A stretch of 64,000 nucleotides of DNA from Sphingomonas sp. UNC305MFCol5.2 (GCF_000712135.1 NZ_JOOE01000005.1:1-64000); one strand, 5' to 3'. Positions 29,159 to 36,874 are shown, counted from the first letter of the stretch. Translations and numbers: made by a program. Notes: generated by a model from the sequence alone, not told the origin.

Positions 29159-30304
29159 TTGGCCGAGAAGAACGAAGGCGGCGACAAGACCGAAAAGCCG
29201 ACGCCCAAGCGGCTGGCCGATGCGCGCAAGAAAGGCGATATCGCCAAGTCGCGCGACATCACCGCGACTGCGACTCTGTTCGTCTGGGTGATGGTGCTGA
29301 TGTTCGGCGCCGGCTATGCGGGAAAGCAGGTCATCGCGCTGTTCGATGACGGCTTCGTGCTGATCGGCGGCAACGCGCCGTTCCACACTGCTTTGTCGCA
29401 ACTCGGCCGGAGCGCGCTCTGGGCGCTGCTCGGAATCACCGCCGTCGCGCTGATTCCGGCCGCAGTCACCGGCGTGCTCAGCGAGTTCCTCCAGGCCGGC
29501 GGCGTATTCACTACCGAGAAAATGAAGCCCAGCCTCGACAAGATGAACCCGGTCGAGGGCCTCAAGCGCATGTTCAGCGTGGACAACCTCGTCGAACTCG
29601 CCAAGACCCTCGCCAAGGCGGCGCTGATCGTGTTCGTCGTCTGGCTCGTGCTGCGCGGCTCGCTCGCCGAGATCATCGAGCGGACCGGCCCGGTGCTGCT
29701 GCCCGTGGCCGAAACCGACGGCCGCTCCGCCGCCGCCTCGATCCTGATCTTCACCGGCTCGCTGGTGCGCACCGCCTTGCTCTGGACCTTCGGCGCCTTC
29801 CTGCTCGTCGCGGTGCTCGACATGGCGTGGCAGAAGCACAGCTACATCAAGAAGCTGCGGATGAGCATGCGCGACATCCGCGAAGAGTCCAAGGAGAACG
29901 AAGGCAATCCCCTCATCAAGTCGAGCCGGCGCCAGCTTCACGAGGAATGGGCCAATCAGAACGCCGTCGCCGCCACCCGCGACGCCAATGTCCTCGTCGT
30001 CAATCCGACGCACATCGCAATCGCGCTTGCCTATGACGAAGCGAGCTGCCCGGTGCCGATGATGACCGCAAAGGGCGAGGGACCGCTTGCCGCGGCGATG
30101 CGCGCGGCCGCCGAAGAGGCCGGCATCCCGATCATCCGCCACGTCCAGGTCGCGCGAAAACTATACGAGGACGGTGCGCCCGACGACCTGATCCCGCGCG
30201 ACATGTTCGATGCCATCGCCCAGATCATCCTGTGGGCAAAGCGCGTCCGCGACGGCCAGTCGGCTCCCGATCTCACCGAACCCGAACTGATAAACGCGAA
30301 CTGA
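29159..30304 (+). CDS. sctU: T3SS export switch protein SctU
   Basis: 381 residues, FlhB family. It starts at TTG 29159 (TGGAGG just upstream), giving AEKNEGGDKTEKPTPKRLADARKKGDIAKSRD, the standard N-terminus; the longer frame from 29084 has no family support. Four membrane segments precede the cytoplasmic domain with the autocleavage motif VVNPTHIAIAL near residue 283. Self-cleavage at N-PTH is needed for substrate switching. First gene of the plus-strand export operon. Confidence 0.96.
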   Translation: MAEKNEGGDKTEKPTPKRLADARKKGDIAKSRDITATATLFVWVMVLMFGAGYAGKQVIALFDDGFVLIGGNAPFHTALSQLGRSALWALLGITAVALIPAAVTGVLSEFLQAGGVFTTEKMKPSLDKMNPVEGLKRMFSVDNLVELAKTLAKAALIVFVVWLVLRGSLAEIIERTGPVLLPVAETDGRSAAASILIFTGSLVRTALLWTFGAFLLVAVLDMAWQKHSYIKKLRMSMRDIREESKENEGNPLIKSSRRQLHEEWANQNAVAATRDANVLVVNPTHIAIALAYDEASCPVPMMTAKGEGPLAAAMRAAAEEAGIPIIRHVQVARKLYEDGAPDDLIPRDMFDAIAQIILWAKRVRDGQSAPDLTEPELINAN

Positions 30305-30317
30305 TGGGGCCGCATTG

Positions 30318-30647
30318 ATGGATTCGACGATCGGCGCTGCGCTTTCCGGACTCCTCGGCACGATCATCGCGCTTGCGGTGGTGCTCGGGCTGGCATGGGT
30401 CAGCCTGCGCGCGCTGCGGCGCTGGCAAGACCGGGGCCTGGGCGGCCCCAATGGCGTGGCCGAGCGCCAGATCCGCTTCGTCCGCGCGCTCCCCGTTGGC
30501 CAGCGCGAGCGGCTGGTGCTGGTCGAGGCCGAAGGCGAGCTGATGCTGGTCGGCGTTACATCGGGATCGATCTCGCTGCTGCGCAACTGGGGCGCAGCGA
30601 AAGAGGCCGAGGTCGATGTCCCGGCCGCCTCGGAGACGATCCAGTGA
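30318..30647 (+). CDS. FliO-like protein in a T3SS operon
   Basis: 109 residues. One N-terminal membrane segment (LSGLLGTIIALAVVLGLAWVSLRAL) is followed by a small cytoplasmic domain IRFVRALPVGQRERLVLVEAEGELMLVGVTSGSISLL, which is the FliO pattern. In flagella FliO helps assemble the FliPQR (SctRST) export gate. Non-flagellar T3SS normally lack a FliO. Here it lies between sctU and sctQ-sctR-sctS-sctT, exactly where an assembly factor for that complex would be useful. Overlaps sctQ by 4 bp (GTGA). Confidence 0.78.
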   Translation: MDSTIGAALSGLLGTIIALAVVLGLAWVSLRALRRWQDRGLGGPNGVAERQIRFVRALPVGQRERLVLVEAEGELMLVGVTSGSISLLRNWGAAKEAEVDVPAASETIQ

Positions 30648-31636
30648 ACGCGCCCCTCGAACCGCTCCGCAAAAACCTCCGCGCGATCGATCAAGGCCGG
30701 GCGCAGCTGCAGACGACGCTGATCGGTGCGCTCAACCGGCGGTTGATCGACGAACTCCAGACCGGCGTTCGCCTCGCCACCGAGCGTGACCGGCGCGCGG
30801 CCGTCGCATGGATCCAGTTCCGCAGCGGCGAGCATCTCGTGCAGGTCGCGCCGTTGCTGGTCGACGGCGCGCTCGCCCGCGTTTCGGGTGCGCAAGGCAG
30901 CGTCGACGCCGCCGCCGCCGCCGCGACGCTGGGTCGCATCGAGCCGCTGGTCGGCGCGCTGGAGCTCGTGCTCGGCTGCGAACTCCAGCCCGCCGGGCTG
31001 CACAAGAGCTATGCCGGTGATCCGGTATTGCTGCGGCTCGACGCGACGACGGCGAACGGCGTCATCCAACACCGCCTGCTCCTCGCGGTCCCACCCGAGA
31101 TGGCGGTAGAGCCGCTTGCGGAGATCGAGCTCGCCGCGACCGCGATCGGCGGGCTCAGGCTGCGCTGGACTGCGCGCTTCGACGGTCCCGCCGTCGGCGC
31201 CGCGCGCATGGCCGCGATCGCGCCCGGCGATTTGCTGCTGCTGGGAACCGGCATACCGGTCACGAAGTTATCATTGCCGGGCCGCAACGATGCGCAACGC
31301 GCACGAATCGCATTCAATGACGGGGTGCTCGTTTTGCAGGATGATGCCGCAATAGACGGATCGCACGAGGCGTCCGCGCCTTTTCCGGCGGACGGGGATC
31401 CAGGCTGGGCCGATGTTCGGCTTCCGACGACGATCGAGATCATCGGCTCGGGGATGACTGCCGCCGAACTGGCCACGCTCGGCAAGGGCAGCGTGCTTCC
31501 CCTGCCCGCGAGCGGCGGCACGCTGCCGGTACGCGTGATCGCCGGCGAGCAATGCGTCGCCGAGGGCGAACTCGTCGCGGTCGGCGAAGGCTTCGGCGTG
31601 CTGATCACCGGAGTCACTGTCGACGGGGAAGCGTGA
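30644..31636 (+). CDS. sctQ: T3SS C-ring/sorting-platform protein SctQ
   Basis: 330 residues from a GTG overlapping the preceding stop. The C-terminal 70 residues form a SpoA/FliN-type domain (LPTTIEIIGSGMTAAELATLGKGSVLPLP...VRVIAGEQCVAEGELVAVGEGFGVLIT). A second, weaker SpoA-like part lies near 190-250. SctQ pods hold SctK, SctL and SctN under the basal body. The upstream frame extension is in the FliO gene region and not used. Confidence 0.9.
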   Translation: MNAPLEPLRKNLRAIDQGRAQLQTTLIGALNRRLIDELQTGVRLATERDRRAAVAWIQFRSGEHLVQVAPLLVDGALARVSGAQGSVDAAAAAATLGRIEPLVGALELVLGCELQPAGLHKSYAGDPVLLRLDATTANGVIQHRLLLAVPPEMAVEPLAEIELAATAIGGLRLRWTARFDGPAVGAARMAAIAPGDLLLLGTGIPVTKLSLPGRNDAQRARIAFNDGVLVLQDDAAIDGSHEASAPFPADGDPGWADVRLPTTIEIIGSGMTAAELATLGKGSVLPLPASGGTLPVRVIAGEQCVAEGELVAVGEGFGVLITGVTVDGEA

Positions 31637-32298
31637 TGGAACTTTCGAGCTTCACGCCCGGTTCGGCACTCGTCGTCGTCGTCGCGCTCGCGCTGGCGCC
31701 CTTCTTCGCAGTGATGGTGACGTCCTTCACCAAGATCGTCGTCACGCTCAGTCTGCTGCGCAACGCGCTGGGTCTCCAGCAGGTGCCGCCCAACATCGTC
31801 CTCAACGGCCTGGCGCTGATCCTGACGCTCTACGTCATGTATCCGGTCGGCCAGCAGATGCAGGACGCCATTGCCGCGCGGCAGGTCCAGGGCAGCGTGA
31901 TGCAATCCACAGCATCGATCTCGACTGCGATCGACGCCGGCAAGGAGCCGCTGCGCGAGTTCCTGATCAAGCACAGCGACGCCAACGAACGCGCCTTCTT
32001 CCTCCGCACCGCGCAACGCGTCGGCAATCCCGAGCACGCCAAGGAGATGACCGACCGCGACCTGATCATCGTCATCCCGGCCTTCGTCGTGAAGGAATTG
32101 AGCCTCGCTTTCCAGATCGGCTTCCTCATATTCCTGCCATTCCTCGTCATCGATCTCGTCATCTCGAACATATTGCTCGCGATGGGGATGATGATGCTGT
32201 CGCCCACCACGATATCGCTGCCGTTCAAGCTGCTGCTGTTCGTGCTCGTCGACGGCTGGGTGAAGCTCAGCCACGGGCTGGTGCTGTCCTATGCCTGA
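31636..32298 (+). CDS. sctR: T3SS export apparatus protein SctR
   Basis: 220 residues from ATG 31636, overlapping the sctQ stop by one base. FliP/YscR signatures: FFAVMVTSFTKIVVTLSLLRNALGLQQVPPN near the N-terminus, and IVIPAFVVKELSLAFQIGFLIFLPFLVIDLVISNILLAMGMMMLSP near the C-terminus. Forms the pentameric core of the export gate with SctS and SctT. Confidence 0.97.
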   Translation: MELSSFTPGSALVVVVALALAPFFAVMVTSFTKIVVTLSLLRNALGLQQVPPNIVLNGLALILTLYVMYPVGQQMQDAIAARQVQGSVMQSTASISTAIDAGKEPLREFLIKHSDANERAFFLRTAQRVGNPEHAKEMTDRDLIIVIPAFVVKELSLAFQIGFLIFLPFLVIDLVISNILLAMGMMMLSPTTISLPFKLLLFVLVDGWVKLSHGLVLSYA

Positions 32299-32310
32299 GG
32301 AAGCGGCTCC

Positions 32311-32577
32311 GTGAACGGCGACTTCGTCAGCCTCACCAACGATGCGCTGTGGCTCGTGCTGATCCTGTCGGCGCCGCCGATCATCGTCGCGTCTGTGGCG
32401 GGGCTGCTCGTCGCGATCGTCCAGGCGGCGACGCAGATCCAGGAACAAACGCTGCAATATACCGCCAAGTTCTTCGCGATCGTGCTCACCCTGTTCGTGA
32501 CCGCATCGCTGATCGGCGCGTCGCTCTATCGCTACAGCGACCGCATCTTCAGCGAATTCCCAACGATGATCCAGTGA
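32311..32577 (+). CDS. sctS: T3SS export apparatus protein SctS
   Basis: 88 residues, FliQ family, two membrane helices with the conserved LSAPPIIVASVAGLLVAIVQAATQIQEQTLQYTAKF segment. GTG start 12 bp after sctR, with GAGGAAG upstream. Four copies pack against SctR in the export gate. Confidence 0.95.
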   Translation: MNGDFVSLTNDALWLVLILSAPPIIVASVAGLLVAIVQAATQIQEQTLQYTAKFFAIVLTLFVTASLIGASLYRYSDRIFSEFPTMIQ

Positions 32578-33350
32578 CCGGCTGGAGCGATCCGATGCTC
32601 CTGCTCGGCGTGGCGACCGCGCGGATCGCGGTCGCCTTCATGCTGATGCCGATCTTCTCGCCCGATCTGATTCCGGCGATGGTACGCAACTCGATCCTCG
32701 TCTCGCTCGGCATCGTTTCATTGACGCTCCAGCCAACGCTCGACGTGTCGATGATGGGTCCGGGCCAATGGGGCGCGATGTTCGCCAAGGAAGTGTTCGT
32801 CGGGCTGGTGATCGGCTTCTTCTTCGGCGCGGTGCTATGGGCGCTGGAGGCGGCGGGGCAGATCATCGACACCAAGGTCGGGGCGACCATGGCGCAGATC
32901 GTCGATCCGCTCTCGGGCCACCAGACCTCACTCAACGGCGCGTTTCTCGGCCGGCTCGCCGGGATCGTCTTCATCTTCTCGGGCGGACTATCGCTGCTCG
33001 TCCATGTGCTGATGGAAAGCTATGCGCTCTGGCCGGTCGCCGCGCCGATGCCGACGCTCGATGCGCGCGGGCTGGCGCTATTCGAAGCCGAGTTCGGCCG
33101 GCTGATGGTGCTCGCTACGCTGTTCGCCGCGCCGGTGCTCACCGTTCTCTTCCTGATCGACGTAGGCCTTGGCCTGATCAACCGCTTCGCCCAGCAGCTC
33201 AACGTCTTCACTCTGTCGATGTCGATCAAGGCATTCGCCGCGACGGCGATCATCCTGCTGCTCGTCGGCTCGTTCATCGAGGCGATCACCCGCGACATTC
33301 TCAGCCGTCCGGACGTGATCCTCAACATCCTGCGCGGACTCACGCATTGA
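32574..33350 (+). CDS. sctT: T3SS export apparatus protein SctT
   Basis: 258 residues, FliR family, from GTG 32574 overlapping the sctS stop. Six membrane segments; conserved stretches include VGATMAQIVDPLSGHQTS and TLFAAPVLTVLFLIDVGLGLINRFAQQLNVFTLSMSIKAF. The N-terminal extension of the open frame runs through sctS and is not used. Completes the SctRST core. Confidence 0.96.
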   Translation: MTGWSDPMLLLGVATARIAVAFMLMPIFSPDLIPAMVRNSILVSLGIVSLTLQPTLDVSMMGPGQWGAMFAKEVFVGLVIGFFFGAVLWALEAAGQIIDTKVGATMAQIVDPLSGHQTSLNGAFLGRLAGIVFIFSGGLSLLVHVLMESYALWPVAAPMPTLDARGLALFEAEFGRLMVLATLFAAPVLTVLFLIDVGLGLINRFAQQLNVFTLSMSIKAFAATAIILLLVGSFIEAITRDILSRPDVILNILRGLTH

Positions 33351-33715
33351 GCGCCGCCGCGCCCGCCCCTGCGCCGATGACCGAGGACGAGCGCCTCGCC
33401 GCGATTGCCGAGCTGCTGCGCAAGGCCGATGCGATGCCCGGCGCGCCAGAGCGCGTCGCCTTGGGCGAGCATATGATCGAGGCGGCGCGCGTGCCGAAGC
33501 GTCACCGCGAGGCGCTGCTGCAGCTCACCCCGACCGAGATCACTTGCATCCGCTTTCTCGGCTGGGGCCGCTCGAACGGCGATATCGCGACCTTGCTGCT
33601 GATGGCCGAGAATACCGTGCGGGTTCATCTGTCCAACGTCGCGCGCAAGCTCGAGCTGGACGGGATGCGCGAGCTCGCGGCGCTGGCGGGGCTGCTCTTC
33701 TACCCCTCGGACTGA
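33347..33715 (+). CDS. LuxR/GerE-type DNA-binding regulator
   Basis: 122 residues if TTG 33347 (overlapping the sctT stop) is used, 112 from ATG 33377. The C-terminal part LTPTEITCIRFLGWGRSNGDIATLLLMAENTVRVHLSNVARKL is a clear GerE helix-turn-helix. The N-terminal 50 residues are helical, without a receiver or autoinducer domain. It is the last gene of the sctU operon, so its level should follow export-apparatus expression. It is the best local candidate to bind the 18-bp palindromes before the substrate genes, since GerE proteins bind such dyads as dimers. That link is inference. Confidence 0.85.
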   Translation: MSAAAPAPAPMTEDERLAAIAELLRKADAMPGAPERVALGEHMIEAARVPKRHREALLQLTPTEITCIRFLGWGRSNGDIATLLLMAENTVRVHLSNVARKLELDGMRELAALAGLLFYPSD

Positions 33716-33725
33716 GCCGGGAGCC

Positions 33726-34451
33726 TCAGCTGAGGCCGTCCGGCCCCAACTGCATCCTGGTCACGTCGAAACCGAAAGCCGCGCGCGATCCCTTGGCGAT
33801 CGCCGCTTTGACCCCCGGCATTGCCGAAGGCTGTTTCTGCGCCGCCTGAATCGCCTGGTCGACCAATACCGCCTGGACGAGCATCGACTCGGCGATTTCC
33901 TGCTTCAGCGCATCGCTGGCATTCGCAAATCCCGGAGTGGTGCTGATCGCGCGCGCCATTTGCGCGCTCACTGCCTTGTAATCGGAGGGCTTGCTGTCGA
34001 CAGAGCCCCGAACGCCATAATAGGCAGCCACCAGGTACATCGCCATTGCGTCGGCGACATTGTTGGGGTTGAGCCCGACGGGCCGCATCACGCCGCCCAC
34101 TTCGGCGACCACATCGCGGCGCGCGAAGGTCCGCTGCAAATCTGCCGCGCCCTTCGGATCGACGCGGCTGAGCCGGGCGACGAATTGCTGCATGTTGCGC
34201 TGGCGCACTGTCGTGCTTGGGCGATAGGTGATCGCCGCGCGGTTGACCGTCGCGGAGCGCGGCACACGCGTCATCGACCGAAACACGTTGCTCGTGCTCG
34301 CCCGGGCGCTCTCGGACTGGGTGCTGCCGCCCTGGGACAGGGTATTGGTCAGCATGCCCATATTGAAGACGCCCTGCGCCGCGGCACCGCCGGGCGCCAG
34401 CATCGCAGCTGCAGGAAGGCAGAGCAGAAAGCGAAGCAGCATCTTTCGCAT
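33726..34451 (-). CDS. Exported DUF6683-like protein, T3SS-associated
   Basis: 241 residues with a signal peptide (MLLRFLLCLPAAAMLAPGGAAAQG). The conserved part, ITYRPSTTVRQRNMQQFVARLSRVDPKGAADLQ...GLNPNNVADAMAMYLVAAYYGVRG, recurs in the product of 35704-36252. I associate this pattern with DUF6683, though not with certainty. Tail is Ala-rich and helical (QAIQAAQKQPSAMPGVKAAIA). Function unknown; periplasmic. Starts after a hairpin that ends the 35173-34547 gene. Confidence 0.75.
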   Translation of the reverse strand: MRKMLLRFLLCLPAAAMLAPGGAAAQGVFNMGMLTNTLSQGGSTQSESARASTSNVFRSMTRVPRSATVNRAAITYRPSTTVRQRNMQQFVARLSRVDPKGAADLQRTFARRDVVAEVGGVMRPVGLNPNNVADAMAMYLVAAYYGVRGSVDSKPSDYKAVSAQMARAISTTPGFANASDALKQEIAESMLVQAVLVDQAIQAAQKQPSAMPGVKAAIAKGSRAAFGFDVTRMQLGPDGLS

Positions 34452-34494
34452 GACTTTACTCCGATTGTTTCAGACTTCGGCTGGTACAACGCAC

Positions 34495-34521
34495 AAAGGG
34501 GCCGGCGGAGCCAGCCCCTTT
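34495..34521 (-). terminator. Hairpin terminator after the needle-like protein gene
   Basis: AAAGGGGC pairs with GCCCCTTT across an 11-nt loop; the T-rich side lies at the 3' end on the minus strand. It starts 26 bp after the stop codon of the 34547-35173 gene and separates it from the next gene on the same strand. Confidence 0.65.
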
Positions 34522-34546
34522 GCTTTGAGGCGTGTCGGGAAAAAGT

Positions 34547-35173
34547 TCAGCCCTTGCGCGCCGAGTTGGCAAGGCCTTCGCCGACCGTCTTGATGGCGTT
34601 GGTGGTTGCGTTCATCAGGATGCCGAATTCCTGCGACTTGGCACCGAACTTGGCCGTGAGCGACGGCGTCTTGTCGGTGATCTGGTCGGCCATCTTCGAC
34701 ATTTCCGCAGCCTGCTTGTCGAGCTTCTTGCCGAGCGCCTCGGCCAACGCCATCAGCCAGCTCTGGCCGCTGGTGCCCTTGGCGCCCTTGCCGCCGGCGC
34801 GCGCGGCCTTGGCGTCTTCGCCGTCGGCCATGCCCGAAACCATGCGGTTGATCGCGTCATCGACTTCGCGACTGGCCTGGCCCTGCTCGGCCGGCGAGGC
34901 GTTGAACTGTTCGGCGAGCCCGCCGATCGCTTCCTGCACGTTCTGGCGAACACCGGCCTTGTCACCCATCGAGGCGCAGAACGCGCCCTGCGCCATGTCG
35001 ATCGTCGATTGCGGAAGACCAAGCTTCTCGCCCAGCTGCTGGATGACCTGCTGGCCGATCGCCGACATGAGCGTGCGTGCCGCGAGCGAGGCCCAGCCTG
35101 CAGGGCCCATGGCGAGCTGCGCAAGCGACAACGGGTTGGTAGCGATGCCGCCGAGTGAACTGAGAATCGACAT
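34547..35173 (-). CDS. Needle-domain protein: N-terminal helical domain plus SctF-like hairpin
   Basis: 208 residues, no signal peptide, start fixed by GGAGG 8 bp before ATG 35173. Residues 140-208 (SWLMALAEALGKKLDKQAAEMSKMADQI...AIKTVGEGLANSARKG) align with the needle subunit of this system: W-[FL]-x-ALA-x3-G-x2-LDKQA, then PS, K, A-x-S, then I-x2-VG-x2-L and a shared ARK near the end, about 30 percent identity over 75 positions. The N-terminal 120 residues are helical with Gly/Ala/Leu-rich segments (NPLSLAQLAMGPAGWASLAA), followed by a Gly/Lys hinge. EspA-type filament proteins have a comparable relation to needles. It could be a second, extended filament subunit, a tip protein or a translocator. 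Function inferred. Confidence 0.75.
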   Translation of the reverse strand: MSILSSLGGIATNPLSLAQLAMGPAGWASLAARTLMSAIGQQVIQQLGEKLGLPQSTIDMAQGAFCASMGDKAGVRQNVQEAIGGLAEQFNASPAEQGQASREVDDAINRMVSGMADGEDAKAARAGGKGAKGTSGQSWLMALAEALGKKLDKQAAEMSKMADQITDKTPSLTAKFGAKSQEFGILMNATTNAIKTVGEGLANSARKG

Positions 35174-35286
35174 TGTCTTACCTCCTGGTTCGTGAGCCCT
35201 CGGGCCCGGATCATGTGCCGGTCGGCCGCCGGGCCACCGTCGATGACCATAAGACACGAAAGCAGCAGACGACGCGCTCTGCGTTT

Positions 35287-35318
35287 CGACTAGATCGCCT
35301 AGTCAAACCGACTAGTCC
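35287..35318. promoter_or_regulatory. GACTAG inverted/direct repeats upstream of the needle-domain gene
   Basis: GACTAG-ATCGC-CTAGTC is a perfect 6-bp inverted repeat (35288-35304), followed by AAAC and GACTAGTC (35310-35317). Read on the minus strand this gives two CTAGTCG half-sites 22 bp apart, the same TAGTCG half found in the 18-bp T3SS palindromes. Located 114-145 bp before the minus-strand gene starting at 35173 and 30 bp from site C, so several dimers could bind side by side. Confidence 0.55.
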
Positions 35319-35347
35319 CGCGGGCTGCGGCCTGATCGCGCGGCGTG

Positions 35348-35365
35348 TAGTCGGAGCGATTATGG
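35348..35365 (+). promoter_or_regulatory. T3SS-regulon palindrome, site C
   Basis: TAGTCG-GAG-CGATTATGG, 52 bp before the TTG start of the small gene at 35418. Matches sites A and B in 15 or more of the fixed positions. Confidence 0.65.
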
Positions 35366-35417
35366 AACCAAGAAGCCCGCCGGGAGATATTCGACGACCG
35401 GGTTACGGGAAGAGGAG

Positions 35418-35666
35418 TTGCCCATCGTGTCGATATCCGTTGGAGTATCCGTGGGCGGCGTGCGGTCGCGCGGCGTTGGCGCAGAGATCGCCAGCCCGAG
35501 CGAGCGCCGCACCGACGATGCCTGCGCCGCGCAGGATGCTGCCACCGAGTCGCTGTCGCAAGGGCTGGCGCGGCATCGGGACGCGGCCGCGCTTGGCGGT
35601 GACGGCCCACTCGACCGGCTCGTCCAGCAGCCGAGCCCGCTCGATCGCCTGACCAAGGCGTCGTAG
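35418..35666 (+). CDS. Small Ser/Asp-rich protein, candidate T3SS substrate
   Basis: 82 residues beginning MPIVSISVGVSVGG from a TTG with GAAGAGGAG directly upstream; a GTG a few codons later is the alternative. No signal peptide, no membrane segment; the middle is polar (SPSERRTDDACAAQDAATESLS). Palindrome C stands 52 bp before the start, as for the other candidate substrates. The next gene (DUF6683-like) follows after 37 bp, so both could be co-transcribed. Function unknown. Confidence 0.55.
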   Translation: MPIVSISVGVSVGGVRSRGVGAEIASPSERRTDDACAAQDAATESLSQGLARHRDAAALGGDGPLDRLVQQPSPLDRLTKAS

Positions 35667-35703
35667 AACGGGGCGCGGCCCGAATCCTCTTGCGGAGAAA
35701 TGC

Positions 35704-36252
35704 GTGCACCCACGGAACCGCGCCATTCGCTTCGCGATCGGCGCCTTGCTGCTCGGTTGCGCCACGCCCGCCACGGCGCAAGAAGGCGTCGATTGGGGCG
35801 GGCTGATGGCAGGCATCGCGCATGGCACCGCGATGGACGAGGCAGCGCAAGAATCGGTCTCGGAAAATCGCCCGGCCGCCGAAGCGCGCGCACCGGCTTC
35901 GACGCTGCGCCTCACTTACAAACCCTCGCTGGACCGACGCCGCGCCAATTTTGCGCGGTTCATCGCCAAAGCGCACGCGCAGGATCCGCAGGGCGCGGCG
36001 TCGCTCGAGAAGGAGCTGGGCGCATCCGATCTGATCGCCAGGGCCGAACCCGAACTCGCCCAATACGGTCTTCGCATCGACAATGTTGCCGATGCCTATG
36101 CCATCTGGTGGCTGAACGCGTGGCTGGCGGTACGTCAGCGGACCGACACGCCGCCCGCGCGGCAGATCACGGCGGTGCGCCAGGGCGCGCGCGCCTCCGG
36201 CCTCGATCTCGGCGCGATAAATCTCACCGACAAAGGCTTCGTCCCGCGATGA
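35704..36252 (+). CDS. Second exported DUF6683-like protein
   Basis: 182 residues from GTG 35704 (GCGGAG upstream), signal peptide FAIGALLLGCATPATAQ. The core LTYKPSLDRRRANFARFIAKAHAQDPQGAASLEKEL...YGLRIDNVADAYAIWWLNAWLAVRQ is paralogous to the product of 33726-34451 (shared Y-x-PS-x3-R-x-N-x3-F, DP-x-GAA, and NNVADA-type motif). It lacks that protein's N-terminal Ser-rich linker and C-terminal helix. Two copies flanking the needle-domain gene suggest a periplasmic role linked to the apparatus. Confidence 0.72.
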   Translation: MHPRNRAIRFAIGALLLGCATPATAQEGVDWGGLMAGIAHGTAMDEAAQESVSENRPAAEARAPASTLRLTYKPSLDRRRANFARFIAKAHAQDPQGAASLEKELGASDLIARAEPELAQYGLRIDNVADAYAIWWLNAWLAVRQRTDTPPARQITAVRQGARASGLDLGAINLTDKGFVPR

Positions 36253-36255
36253 AGC

Positions 36256-36273
36256 TAGTCGTTGCGATTATGG
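36256..36273 (+). promoter_or_regulatory. T3SS-regulon palindrome, site B
   Basis: TAGTCG-TTG-CGATTATGG, just after the stop codon of the preceding gene and 91 bp before the ATG at 36365, the longest spacing of the five sites. Confidence 0.65.
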
Positions 36274-36364
36274 CGCGTGCGGCCTCCGATCGCCACATGG
36301 TTGTGGAACATGGCGCCAGTCGTGGGCGGCGACATCGCCCGAACGGGATTTTGGACACGGGATC

Positions 36365-36874
36365 ATGACCAGTATCGACCGCATCTCCGGGCTCTCGCCC
36401 CTCTCCCCCGCCGGCACCGCGTCCACCGACGCGCGCGGCGCGGCGATCGAGGCAATGGGCGAGATCGGCCACCGCGTCCTCGCCTGGGTCGACGCCACCA
36501 GCCGCGGCAACGGCAGCGGTGCTCATGCATGGAGCCAGACCGCCGGCAGCGGCACCGGCTTCGCCCCCGATATGGGCGAGCTGGCACGGCGCGGGGACGT
36601 TTACGGCCTCGGCGACCTCACGCGCGATCTCTCCGCGCGCTTCGGCGGCAGCCCGGCACAGGAAGGCGAACTGCGCCGCGCGCTCGATGACTTTACCCGT
36701 CAGGCGGTAATCCAGATCGCCGGGCTGTCAGGGGCGAGCGGCGAGCAGCAGATCGGCGGCGTCCGCGCGACACTCGATAGCGCGTCGCGTGCCGATGCCC
36801 CTCCCGGCCTCGACGGCGTGATCGCGCGCTTCGAAGCCGCGACTGCCGATCTCTCCGCACAAAATCGCAGTTAA
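36365..36874 (+). CDS. Candidate T3SS substrate, unknown family (169 aa)
   Basis: 169 residues, N-terminus MTSIDRISGLSPLSPAGTASTD is Ser/Thr/Pro-rich and unstructured, without Sec signal. The body is helical with Gly/Ala/Arg (LARRGDVYGLGDLTRDLSARFGGSPAQEGELRRALDDFTRQAVIQIAGLSG). This composition fits a secreted T3SS component or effector. Palindrome B precedes it. No catalytic motif recognised. Lies 64 bp before an exported protein on the same strand. Confidence 0.6.
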   Translation: MTSIDRISGLSPLSPAGTASTDARGAAIEAMGEIGHRVLAWVDATSRGNGSGAHAWSQTAGSGTGFAPDMGELARRGDVYGLGDLTRDLSARFGGSPAQEGELRRALDDFTRQAVIQIAGLSGASGEQQIGGVRATLDSASRADAPPGLDGVIARFEAATADLSAQNRS

